NCBI RefSeq assembly: GCF_003286415.2
Contig: NZ_CP043450.1
Coordinates: 1,054,001 to 1,118,000 of the forward strand
Source of the DNA: Mucilaginibacter rubeus
GTDB taxonomy: Bacteria > Bacteroidota > Bacteroidia > Sphingobacteriales > Sphingobacteriaceae
DNA length: 64,000 bases
Reading direction: 5' to 3'
Shown: positions 53,545 to 61,838 of the stretch, in pieces
Layout: each line of letters opens with the position of its first letter
How positions within the stretch are numbered: position 1 is the stretch's first letter
Translations under genes and position numbers: made by a program
Notes under the pieces: model-generated
Database searches by the model: none
What the model was told of the DNA's origin: nothing
The model's input: only the letters and a program-made list of their open reading frames with translations

Positions 53545-53767
53545 TTGTGTTTGTGTTTGGGTTTTATTGAGTCCCTGAAACGGCGAAACACAAAAGATAT
53601 TTTGCCAAAAAATGCCTTTATACAATATTTATAAAATAAATTTTTATTTGGTTTTAGGTGAATAATATAAGCTTTAAAAGTCCGTTTTAACCCGTTATGT
53701 TGCTTTGATGCCTTAAATAAATATTACATTATTGATAATAAATATCATAAGGGAGCGTAATGATTGG

Positions 53768-54307
53768 TTACATTTCAAGATCAAGAAGACTAAGATAGGG
53801 ATCGCCAATTAGACCAAGCGCCTTTGCAAATGCAGGCTCGGTTTTATAGCCTTGGTTTTTCAGATCCACTACGTGTTTCCTGAATAATTCCCCTTTTTGC
53901 TGAAGTAGTTGATATTCTATTATCACATGCCGATAAGCCATTTGTTGTTTTACCGGGATGTTTTGCCCGAATATTTCAATTGGCCAGCCATCTGCTGTAA
54001 ATGAAGCCAATATGGCTTGTTCCTGGTTTATCAGCAGTTCCTGCAAACTAAAACCCGTAAATGTCGAAAAGTGTTGTATTAAACATGTCCTGAAATCATC
54101 TTTACTTTTATAATAGCAAATAATGTCAAGATCGCTGCTTTCAATATCAATGTTAAGGGGAATTGTACCGGCTAATAGGGGAGAGAACCCGGAGAGTAAC
54201 TCTATAAAGCGGTAGTTTGTAAGCAATCGGTAAGCTTCCTGCTGGCGTACGCTTCCACCGGCCAAATAGGTGATGCTATCAAATTTATTGGTTACTGTAT
54301 TTGTCAA
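53768..54307 (-). CDS. DUF4269 protein, nucleotidyltransferase-like
   Basis: 179 residues. The pattern GTIPLNIDIESSDLDIICYYK has a Gly-Ser and Asp-x-Asp like the nucleotidyltransferase fold, and the C-terminus KTEPAFAKALGLIGDPYLSLLDL matches DUF4269. Its start is 3 bases after the amidase stop, so the two are co-transcribed. Confidence 0.85.
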   Translation of the reverse strand: MTNTVTNKFDSITYLAGGSVRQQEAYRLLTNYRFIELLSGFSPLLAGTIPLNIDIESSDLDIICYYKSKDDFRTCLIQHFSTFTGFSLQELLINQEQAILASFTADGWPIEIFGQNIPVKQQMAYRHVIIEYQLLQQKGELFRKHVVDLKNQGYKTEPAFAKALGLIGDPYLSLLDLEM

Positions 54308-54310
54308 GCA

Positions 54311-55162
54311 TCAGTTTCCTTCCAGATTATTGCGGTACTGCTTTAAGGCGGTCAGTATCGACCGTACAATTTCATTTTGCCCGCTGGCCGAGTTCAGGTA
54401 TTCTTCGTCGGCTGGGTTATTGATAAAGCCGGTTTCAACCAGTACTGCCGGCATGCCGCTTTGGGCCAGTACTAAAACCCCCTGTTCTTTTACACCCAAA
54501 CTATGCCTGCCATTGGCTTTGCGGAATTGGTTATCTACTAAATCGCCAAATTGGATACTCTGTTTACGATATTTTTGTTGAAAGGCGTTTAGCACTATGG
54601 TGTTCACCGCTGCATTATCGCCATAGCCATTGTATTTTTCCTTATAGTCCTTTTCAATAAAAATCGAAGCATTTTCGCGCAAAGCCTCACGCTGTTCCTG
54701 GCTACGGTGAAAACCGTAAACAAGTAAGAGCGTCCCCCTTGATGATCCTTTACGCTGAGGCGAAGAGTTGCAATGGATAGAAATAAACAGGTTGCCGTTA
54801 TTATCGTTAGCTATATCAGTACGTTTATGTAGTTCAATGAAAACATCGGTACTGCGGGTCATGACCACTTTAATACCGCTCATTTCATCGTTTATAGCAT
54901 CTCTCAGCTTTTTGGCGATACTTAAGGAAACGTTTTTCTCCTTTGAGTAAGCGCCGTGCGACCCCGGATCTTTACCTCCGTGTCCGGCATCGATAATTAC
55001 CGTTTTAAACTTAAAATGATTGGCCGATGTAGCGGCACTTTGCTGGCCAAAACAATTACCCGTTGCAAACAGGGAAATCAGGAAAAAAAGCGGGGCTGTT
55101 ATTGTAAGTTGCTTAGGAAAGGCTGCAGGCATGAACAATGTATGTATACGGTTTATAAACAT
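54311..55162 (-). CDS. N-acetylmuramoyl-L-alanine amidase (amidase_3)
   Basis: 283 residues with an N-terminal signal or anchor region, then amidase_3: VIIDAGHGGKDPGSHG, the second His in ISIHCNSS, and the Glu in VLVETGF are the zinc ligands and base. It cuts the lactyl-peptide bond of peptidoglycan in the periplasm. Paired with the DUF4269 gene. The start may be at 55132. Unlikely to be a phage endolysin, because it is 22 kb away. Confidence 0.9.
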   Translation of the reverse strand: MFINRIHTLFMPAAFPKQLTITAPLFFLISLFATGNCFGQQSAATSANHFKFKTVIIDAGHGGKDPGSHGAYSKEKNVSLSIAKKLRDAINDEMSGIKVVMTRSTDVFIELHKRTDIANDNNGNLFISIHCNSSPQRKGSSRGTLLLVYGFHRSQEQREALRENASIFIEKDYKEKYNGYGDNAAVNTIVLNAFQQKYRKQSIQFGDLVDNQFRKANGRHSLGVKEQGVLVLAQSGMPAVLVETGFINNPADEEYLNSASGQNEIVRSILTALKQYRNNLEGN

Positions 55163-55353
55163 TTCATTCTATAATAGTTACAGGTATGATATTGTTTTGA
55201 CCGTATGGTTTAAAAAGTACTTTTGTTAAAGTGCACAAATATAATACATGTTTGATTTACAGCATTATCTAAAAAATAATTAAAGTACGCTGCAACCGAA
55301 GGCAGAACTGTGCATTATAGCTGTATATTTAATGAACTTAAATCGGGCCGATC

Positions 55354-56175
55354 ATGGTATTAAAAAAGCTGTTGTTAGTAGTATTGGTATGCCAGGCGTT
55401 TATGGCCTGCAGCCAGCAAAAAGGCATTGTTTATGGCGATAATGCTGCTGCCGGTAAATACTACGACGTTAGGGGGATAAAACTTTATACGGAGGTTTAT
55501 GGCAAAGGCAAACCTTTGTTGATGATACATGGCAATGGCGGCAGTATCAACGCTTTTGAAAAAAACATACCCTATTTTGCTAAAAAATACAAGGTTATAG
55601 CTGTCGATAGCAGGGCGCATGGCAAATCAACCGACCCGCGCGACTCGCTTACCTTTGAAATGATGGCCGATGATTTTGCCGCGCTGCTTGATGTAATGCA
55701 TATTGATTCTGCCTACGTGATTGGATGGAGCGATGGCGGGATTAATGCATTGGTGTTGGCTATGAGGCATCCTGAAAAGGTAATAAAGCTGGCTTCTACA
55801 GGTGCTAATCTCTGGCCCGATTCTACAGCGCTTATCCCTTCGTTATGGAAAGATATGGAGAGGGAATATGCCGCTAAAAAGGACTACCATTTCACAACCG
55901 CTAAGGAAAAAAACGACAGGAAGATCTTTATGCTTGACTATAAGGAACCCAATATCAAGTTGTCGGCCCTGAAGGCTATTAAATGTCCTTCGCTCATTAT
56001 TGCAGGCGATCATGATCTCATCGTAACAACGCACACTGTTCAAATAGCTGAAAATATCACTAATTCTTATTTGTGGATCCTGCCAAATTCGGGCCATGGC
56101 ACCCTGGTTGAACATGCTGATGAGTTTAATAAAAAGGTAGATGAGTTTTTTGAGCAGCCATTTCATCGCCATTAA
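55354..56175 (+). CDS. Alpha/beta-hydrolase lipoprotein
   Basis: 273 residues. Lipobox FMACSQQ, oxyanion HGNGGS, nucleophile elbow GWSDGG, acid Asp in IAGDHD and His in NSGHGT. The fold and triad are complete. Substrate unknown; paralogue-like to the hydrolase at 43002 but of a different subfamily. Confidence 0.87.
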   Translation: MVLKKLLLVVLVCQAFMACSQQKGIVYGDNAAAGKYYDVRGIKLYTEVYGKGKPLLMIHGNGGSINAFEKNIPYFAKKYKVIAVDSRAHGKSTDPRDSLTFEMMADDFAALLDVMHIDSAYVIGWSDGGINALVLAMRHPEKVIKLASTGANLWPDSTALIPSLWKDMEREYAAKKDYHFTTAKEKNDRKIFMLDYKEPNIKLSALKAIKCPSLIIAGDHDLIVTTHTVQIAENITNSYLWILPNSGHGTLVEHADEFNKKVDEFFEQPFHRH

Positions 56176-56190
56176 GGTAACCTCAAAAAA

Positions 56191-56219
56191 GATAGCCCGA
56201 CTTTTACGCCGGGCTATCG
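56191..56219. terminator. Hairpin downstream of the alpha/beta-hydrolase
   Basis: GATAGCCCG and CGGGCTATC around 11 nt. An A6 run on the left and no T run on the right make it a better terminator in the minus direction. Confidence 0.5.
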
Positions 56220-56415
56220 TGCATAATTACTTTAATTTTTGGTAAAATCTCAATTATAGCTAAATAACAACCGTATTTGTTTTAGGTTTTATAAAATTTA
56301 AGTTACATATGTTTTTTTATCTAAATGCCTTATAATAATAAAGAAGGAGCGTCGTTTTCACCATATTCAATTATAAGCTAACCTGCGGCTTTTACTGTTT
56401 TTAATTAATAGTAAT

Positions 56416-56529
56416 ATGGAATCAAAAAAACAAAGGTTGCTTGTTGACACGCTTTTAGCCATCTCTTTTCTGTTAATAATTTTACTTGCCGTAATTATGG
56501 TGCTTCAGCCCGATATATTGCCCCAGTAA
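56416..56529 (+). CDS. 37-residue membrane micro-protein
   Basis: ATG 56416 to TAA 56527-56529: MESKKQRLL, then the hydrophobic helix VDTLLAISFLLIILLAVIMVL and PDILPQ. The stop codon is directly followed by the ATG of the next gene, strong evidence for translational coupling. Short but well-formed: basic N-terminus and one membrane helix. Confidence 0.55.
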   Translation: MESKKQRLLVDTLLAISFLLIILLAVIMVLQPDILPQ

Positions 56530-56790
56530 ATGTTATCTTTAGCCGTAAATCAACCGATACAAAAAATCATGCTCAAAGCCGGCGAACATATTGAAGGTAC
56601 CCCTGCCGAATTACAGGTATTGCTTGACAGCGATGCCGAAGCCAACGAGTTTTTTGAGAGCCTGGCTAAATCATACAAACAAGGATATTGCGACTGGGTA
56701 GGTTCGGCCAAGCAGGAAGCTACCCGAAAAGTAAGGGCTGATAAGGCCATGATTATGCTTCGTAATAAACAAAAGACCTTAAAAACTTAA
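56530..56790 (+). CDS. YdeI/OmpD-associated-like small protein
   Basis: 86 residues. FFESLAKSYKQGYCDWVGSAKQEATRKVRADKAM matches the C-terminal part of the YdeI/OmdA family linked to resistance to peptides and bacteriocins. It starts right after the stop of the micro-protein at 56416. Single short domain. Confidence 0.8.
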   Translation: MLSLAVNQPIQKIMLKAGEHIEGTPAELQVLLDSDAEANEFFESLAKSYKQGYCDWVGSAKQEATRKVRADKAMIMLRNKQKTLKT

Positions 56791-56968
56791 AGGCAAAAAC
56801 TCCTCAAAAATTGCTGATTACACTTGCATGTTCTACTAAATTGGTAGTATATTGTCATCCGATTTTAATAAAAAGATGTTTAAACATCTTTTTTGTTTGA
56901 AGTCCCGATCATTTGTATACTTTTGAGCCATAAATCAAAAACAAAAAAGAAATTTAAAGATTAAAACA

Positions 56969-57544
56969 ATGAAAAAGATTCTTATCCTGTTAGCAGCAGC
57001 ATTCTCTTACACGGCAGCATCAGCGCAAACTACCTGGTCTGTAGACAAAGCGCATTCAAACGTTAAATTTACTGTAACTCACTTAATGGTATCTGACGTT
57101 GACGGTATATTTAAAAACTACGATGCAACTATCACTGCCGCTAAACCGGATTTCAGCGATGCTAAATTCCAGATCAGCATACAAACAGCTTCAGTAAGTA
57201 CTGATAACGATCAGCGCGATAAACACATCACAAGCCCTGACTTTTTTGATGTAGCTACTTACCCAACCCTTACTTTCACCAGCACTGCTATCACCAAAAC
57301 ATCTGATAAGCACTACAAACTTACCGGTAACTTAACTTTACACGGTGTAACTAAACCGGCTTCATTTGATTTATGGTACCGTGGTACTATCCAAAACCCA
57401 ATGAGTAAAGCTGACGACGCAGGTTTCCAGTTAACCGGTACTATCAAACGTTCTGACTTTAACTTCGGTTCAAAATTCGGTAACGCTATGGTAAGCGACG
57501 AAGTAACTATTAAAGCTAACGGTGAGTTTGGCAAAGCCAAATAA
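56969..57544 (+). CDS. YceI-family periplasmic protein
   Basis: 191 residues. Signal peptide (ILILLAAAFSYTAASAQ), then TWSVDKAHSNVKFTVTHLMVSDVDGIF and NLTLHGVTKPASFDLWY, the lipocalin-like YceI barrel, which binds isoprenoids in known members. The end LTGTIKRSDFNFGSKFG is typical. Monocistronic with a strong terminator. Confidence 0.93.
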   Translation: MKKILILLAAAFSYTAASAQTTWSVDKAHSNVKFTVTHLMVSDVDGIFKNYDATITAAKPDFSDAKFQISIQTASVSTDNDQRDKHITSPDFFDVATYPTLTFTSTAITKTSDKHYKLTGNLTLHGVTKPASFDLWYRGTIQNPMSKADDAGFQLTGTIKRSDFNFGSKFGNAMVSDEVTIKANGEFGKAK

Positions 57545-57566
57545 TTTGAAAAATATATTAACAGGA

Positions 57567-57597
57567 ACGGCGCGGATAATCCGCGCCGTTTTTTTGT
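57567..57597. terminator. Bidirectional terminator
   Basis: ACGGCGCGGAT and ATCCGCGCCGT around a 1-nt centre, followed by T7. Serves the YceI gene on the plus strand and, through its AT-rich left flank, the convergent membrane gene. Confidence 0.85.
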
Positions 57598-57623
57598 TTT
57601 ATTAAGGTATGGGACGTCCGGTT

Positions 57624-57839
57624 TTAGGAACGCTGGTACTGAACTTTCATTTCCTGCTTTTTTTGACGACGGATTATTAATGTGCAAATACCGATGATGG
57701 CAACAAGGGCCGCGCCGGAAATAACATGAATAAAAGGTATCTTAAAGTCGGGATTAATAAACGTTTCGGTAATATCCGGAATAATGATGGCAATGAGGGG
57801 TAAACAAGAGAATAGCCTCAGGAATCCGAGTTTTTTCAT
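57624..57839 (-). CDS. Small two-helix membrane protein, family member 3
   Basis: 71 residues: MKKLGFLRLFSCLPLIAIIIPD, an interhelix FIHV, a second helix ending GICTLII and a basic tail. Shares the family pattern MxKLxxLRxF, PLxxxxPD, His and CT with the genes at 47638 and 50708. Function unknown. Confidence 0.7.
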   Translation of the reverse strand: MKKLGFLRLFSCLPLIAIIIPDITETFINPDFKIPFIHVISGAALVAIIGICTLIIRRQKKQEMKVQYQRS

Positions 57840-58011
57840 AAAAAAGTGATAACAGGTGTTAAGTGCAATTCAGCGTTGCAAATATGCCATTATTCGTGCT
57901 TTTATGAAATACCTGTAATGAGGTATATTCACAACCAGTATTGCTAAACTGTTGATTAACTGGATGTTTTTAGAGTGTTGTTTTAGATGCCCGGGAGAAA
58001 AACAGAGTAAA

Positions 58012-58410
58012 TTAGGCGTTGCGGGATACCAATTGTTTCAGGATATTAAACCAAAGCTGGTTTTTTGCGCCAAAAAGGGTATGGTCAACAATAAGATATA
58101 ATGTTTTCAATTCTTCTTTAAGCCTGTAACGCAGCCTCAATGGTTGCCAGAATAGTCCACTGCTGCGCACCATCGAGCGTTTGTAAAACTCATCGAATCC
58201 TAAGTACAGCTGCTCCAGGCTGTCGAGCGGGATATGCTCATAGCCATCGCCATCAAGTACAATACTTTTAGGGGTAAGTATAATTTCGCCGGTATGGTGG
58301 TGTGGCGGTGCCGTAAATGCAAATAATGCGCCTCCGTCGTTAGCCACCCCTAATGTGCCCAGGTCATAATCATGACTCCACATTACCTTTCCTATTCTCA
58401 ATATCTGCAT
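58012..58410 (-). CDS. Hypothetical protein with PH-like character
   Basis: 132 residues: GKVMWSHDYDLGTLGVANDGG, then PKSIVLDGDGYEHIPLDSLEQLYLGFDEFYKR. Alternating strands and one helix; could be a small PH-like fold, by inspection only. Confidence 0.5.
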   Translation of the reverse strand: MQILRIGKVMWSHDYDLGTLGVANDGGALFAFTAPPHHHTGEIILTPKSIVLDGDGYEHIPLDSLEQLYLGFDEFYKRSMVRSSGLFWQPLRLRYRLKEELKTLYLIVDHTLFGAKNQLWFNILKQLVSRNA

Positions 58411-58669
58411 GTTATAAACTTCGGCAATATAAACGGCAATTGCAATAGATTGTTATCATCATAGTTTCATTTTGTTACAATAATGTTAATAAAGCCTGGC
58501 ATTACTGTTTTTATATGCTAAACGTAAATTCCCTATCTTTGGTTTCCGGGAAAAACTTTCCTTTTAAACAGAATCTATCAGTTACTTTCACATAAGGTAA
58601 TTTAATAATATCATTAAGCTAATAGCTTTATGCTTCGTGCATTCTGCTTTTAGCTTTTACATAAATAAT

Positions 58670-59920
58670 ATGGCTACAGAAGTTAAGTGTCCAAGTTGCG
58701 GTTTCGGTTTTCCGATAGAAGAGGTAATGGCCGAAGAGTATAAAAAACAACTCAGGGTTAAAATGATGGATTATACCCGTCAAAAAGAGGAGGAATACCG
58801 CAAAAAGGATGAGGAGTTTTTAAACAAGGAGCGCCAGCAACAGGTTGCTTTTGAACAACGACTTAACAACGAAAAAAAGCAGTTGCAGCAAACACTTGAA
58901 GATAACCTGCGCAAAACCATAAGCGAGGATTTTGAGAACCAATTGCTTTTACTCAAAAACTCAGCTACTGAAACTGAAGAAAAGCTAAAGCAAGCCCGCC
59001 AGAAAGAATTGGAGTTTTTACAGCGGGAAAGCCAGTTGAAGCAGAAGGAAGAAGAGATGGAACTGGCCGTACAACGTAAGCTACAGGAGCAACGGAATGA
59101 ACTTACCGAACAGATCCGCAAGCAGGAAGCCGAACGCCATAATATAAAAGATACTGAATATCAGCTGAAGGTTAAGGAACTGGAGAAACAACTCGAAGAC
59201 CAAAAGAAACTGGCCGACGAAATGAAACGTAAAGCCGAACAAGGCTCGATGCAACTGCAAGGTGAAGTACAGGAACTGATACTGGAAGAAGCTTTGCGTA
59301 ATTATTTTCCGTTTGATATTATTAGCGAGGTAGGGAAGGGCGTACGCGGTGCCGACTGTGTGCAAACCGTACGCAACCAATTTGGGCAGGAGTGCGGCAA
59401 GATCATTTACGAGAGCAAGCGTACCAATGCCTTTTCGATGGATTGGATTGAGAAACTGAAGAAGGATATGCGCAGCATGGGGGTTGATGTAGCTGTTATT
59501 GTAACCCAATGCTACCCGAAAGGCATGGATTGCTTTGGCGAACGTGACGGTGTGTGGATCTGCAGTTTTGATGAGGTGAAAGCCGTGTCGTATATTTTAA
59601 GGGACGGGGTAATGAAGCTCTCGAACCTGGCCAAGTCACAGGATAATAAAGGTGATAAAATGCACCTCCTATATGATTACCTTACCAGCAGCGAATTTTC
59701 GGAACAATGGAAGGCTATTCGTGAAGGCTATATGAGTATGCGTCAGTCTATCCAACGCGAGCGTGATGCTATGGAGAAACTCTGGAAAGCTCGGGAAAAG
59801 CAATTGGATAAGGTGCTGTTAAGCGCGGCCCACATCCGCGGCAGCATTGAAGGTATAGCAGGCAACGATACTATTCAGCTTAATCTTACTGATGATGAGG
59901 ATGCCTTGTTGTTGGAATAA
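58670..59920 (+). CDS. DUF2130 protein: coiled coil plus PD-(D/E)xK-like nuclease domain
   Basis: 416 residues. A zinc-ribbon-like start (MATEVKCPSCGFGFP), a long charged coiled coil (about 25-205), then the DUF2130 domain with GADCVQT and IIYESKRTNAF, whose Asp and Glu-x-Lys resemble the PD-(D/E)xK nuclease core. Related to RmuC-like and endonuclease-like proteins. A nuclease role in DNA repair or defence is inferred. Start chosen at the ATG that opens the zinc ribbon. Confidence 0.87.
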   Translation: MATEVKCPSCGFGFPIEEVMAEEYKKQLRVKMMDYTRQKEEEYRKKDEEFLNKERQQQVAFEQRLNNEKKQLQQTLEDNLRKTISEDFENQLLLLKNSATETEEKLKQARQKELEFLQRESQLKQKEEEMELAVQRKLQEQRNELTEQIRKQEAERHNIKDTEYQLKVKELEKQLEDQKKLADEMKRKAEQGSMQLQGEVQELILEEALRNYFPFDIISEVGKGVRGADCVQTVRNQFGQECGKIIYESKRTNAFSMDWIEKLKKDMRSMGVDVAVIVTQCYPKGMDCFGERDGVWICSFDEVKAVSYILRDGVMKLSNLAKSQDNKGDKMHLLYDYLTSSEFSEQWKAIREGYMSMRQSIQRERDAMEKLWKAREKQLDKVLLSAAHIRGSIEGIAGNDTIQLNLTDDEDALLLE

Positions 59921-60033
59921 TGTTGCTTTTATGTCAAACTATCATAATCGTTGATTAATACCATTACTTGCCTGAAAAGCACCATAGTTACAGGTGATTA
60001 ACCGCTAATTTTGACTTTAAAAAGAAAAGCAAA

Positions 60034-60477
60034 ATGAACAGAGTAATCGCCACTGAAATCATCATCAGGCAGATCAAAAATAAACAAGTAAAATACCAGG
60101 CATTGGCCGACGCTATTGGCAGGAGCCTGGTATGGACAACCCTTGCACTACACGGACAGGCTGTAATGGAAAAACATGAAGCCGAAAAAATTGGCGAACT
60201 GCTTGACCTTGATGCCGAAATCATCGCTTCTTTGCAGGAAATTCCTGACAGGGGCTCCTTAGATCAGATGCCGCCTAAAGATCCAACTCAATACCGTTTT
60301 TATGAATTATTGCTCGTGTATGGCACAACGCTGAAAGCTATTATCAACGAGCAATTTGGCGACGGTATCATGAGCGCTATTGATTTTACCATGGATATCA
60401 GCAAGGTTGAAAACCCTGCCGGCGACCGTGTCAAAGTGGTTATGGAAGGTAAATTCCTGCCGTTTAAAAAGTGGTAA
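60034..60477 (+). CDS. cynS: Cyanate hydratase (cyanase)
   Basis: 147 residues, close to the E. coli length (156). Decomposes cyanate with bicarbonate to ammonia and CO2 in the cytoplasm. The catalytic triad is present in the expected register: Arg88, Glu91 and Ser114 in QYRFYE...GDGIMSAIDF, which align with Arg96, Glu99 and Ser122 of E. coli. N-terminal HTH-like region LADAIGRSLVWTTLALHG. No carbonic anhydrase or cyanate transporter is adjacent. Confidence 0.94.
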   Translation: MNRVIATEIIIRQIKNKQVKYQALADAIGRSLVWTTLALHGQAVMEKHEAEKIGELLDLDAEIIASLQEIPDRGSLDQMPPKDPTQYRFYELLLVYGTTLKAIINEQFGDGIMSAIDFTMDISKVENPAGDRVKVVMEGKFLPFKKW

Positions 60478-60611
60478 AAGCCTTCTGTTTGAGTACTTAA
60501 ACCTATTGGTTTTAATTTTTATTAGACCGTTTGCTGTGAATGTGTTAATTTTACACAATAATTTCTGAGTGCCCCAAGCACTCATTGATTTGTGATAAGG
60601 TTTAGGTTTTA

Positions 60612-60643
60612 AAGCCCCATGCAGCGAGTGCTATGGGGCTTTT
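60612..60643 (+). terminator. Terminator after cynS
   Basis: AAAGCCCCAT and ATGGGGCTTTT arms around 12 nt and a following T-rich stretch. Confidence 0.75.
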
Positions 60644-60690
60644 ATTTTGACCTTACCCCGTTTATACTATTTAGTCATAGTTCTTCTACA

Positions 60691-61626
60691 ATGAAAAAGA
60701 TACTGCCGCTTAAAAGCGCATTTGGATACGCCTTGATATTTATGATGATTGGCGCATCCGTTATTTTTAACGATAAAGAAATTATACTTCCGGAAATGGC
60801 CGCACTTGCTATTGGCTGCCTGATCCATCAAAATTCGGCATGGTTAGCTAAGCCGCTTCATATTTTTCTTCTGCCTTCTATAACTGCCATAGGTGGGTTT
60901 GTGATCAACAGGTTAGATGTTAACCTGCCAGCAAAACTCATATTGGCCGTGATGTTTGTGTTGTTAACCCTTCGTGTGTTTAGGAGCGGCCTGGCCCCGG
61001 CGCTGGCAACCGGTCTGCTGCCTGTTATAACCAATGCTACATCAGTATATTTTATTTTCTCTATTCTGACGCTGACGTTCATACTGGCTATAAGTCTCTA
61101 TGCAAAGCGCGAAGCATTGCCGGCTCCAATGGTTTCAAAAAGACAAAGGCCACAGGATAATATTCTATATATCATCTTTGTATCGGCCTGGGTGCTCATC
61201 TGCGCGCAAAATGGCTGGATGTATATAGCCGCTATTCCGCCGGTTTTGGTGGTGGGTTATGAATCGATGCATAAAGAGGAGTACACCTTCAAGATGTTTT
61301 ATAAGCAGGTAATTTGCCTAAGCCTGGCTGCTTATATCGGCATTCAGAGCCTGTATTTTTTGAATAATCTGCTCCTGGCTGCATTGCTGGATCTTGTAGC
61401 CGTAACCCTCATGTTGCGGTTAGTGTCATTTAAACTAACCCCGGCATATGCCATGTCGTTATTACCTATGGTGTTGCATCACCCATCGCATCAATATTTT
61501 TATTGGAATGTTTTTGTGATGGCAGCTATTGTTTTGGGTACTATATACTCCTATAAAAATTTCAGGCTTCGTGAACAGCTTCGTGTGAGGTTGGCAAGGG
61601 TAAGCGATAAAGGTGAAGAGGTTTAG
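60691..61626 (+). CDS. Polytopic membrane protein, unknown function
   Basis: 311 residues from the ATG at 60691. Eight or more hydrophobic segments from residue 10 to 295; a basic tail (FRLREQLRVRLARVSDKGEEV). No transporter motif recognised. A longer frame to 60619 crosses the terminator of the previous gene and was rejected. Confidence 0.6.
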   Translation: MKKILPLKSAFGYALIFMMIGASVIFNDKEIILPEMAALAIGCLIHQNSAWLAKPLHIFLLPSITAIGGFVINRLDVNLPAKLILAVMFVLLTLRVFRSGLAPALATGLLPVITNATSVYFIFSILTLTFILAISLYAKREALPAPMVSKRQRPQDNILYIIFVSAWVLICAQNGWMYIAAIPPVLVVGYESMHKEEYTFKMFYKQVICLSLAAYIGIQSLYFLNNLLLAALLDLVAVTLMLRLVSFKLTPAYAMSLLPMVLHHPSHQYFYWNVFVMAAIVLGTIYSYKNFRLREQLRVRLARVSDKGEEV

Positions 61627-61838
61627 CTGATTAGTTTGTGCTTTCTTCTGTATATGACGAAGCATAGCTTCGTCAGCTTGTGTGAAGAGGCGACTTTTAT
61701 TGCAGATGCACGCGTGTACCCGCGGAGTAAAAGAAAATAGCAACATAAAAAAGTGATTTTCACGTATATTTTTCGCATCTTAAATTACAAACATCATCCT
61801 CAGCCTGATTATCTTACGGAATTATTAGGATTGACTGA

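Noticed and set aside
54311..55162. Amidase as the phage endolysin
   Set aside because: 22 kb away from the cassette, co-transcribed with DUF4269, with a signal peptide; looks like a host cell-wall enzyme.
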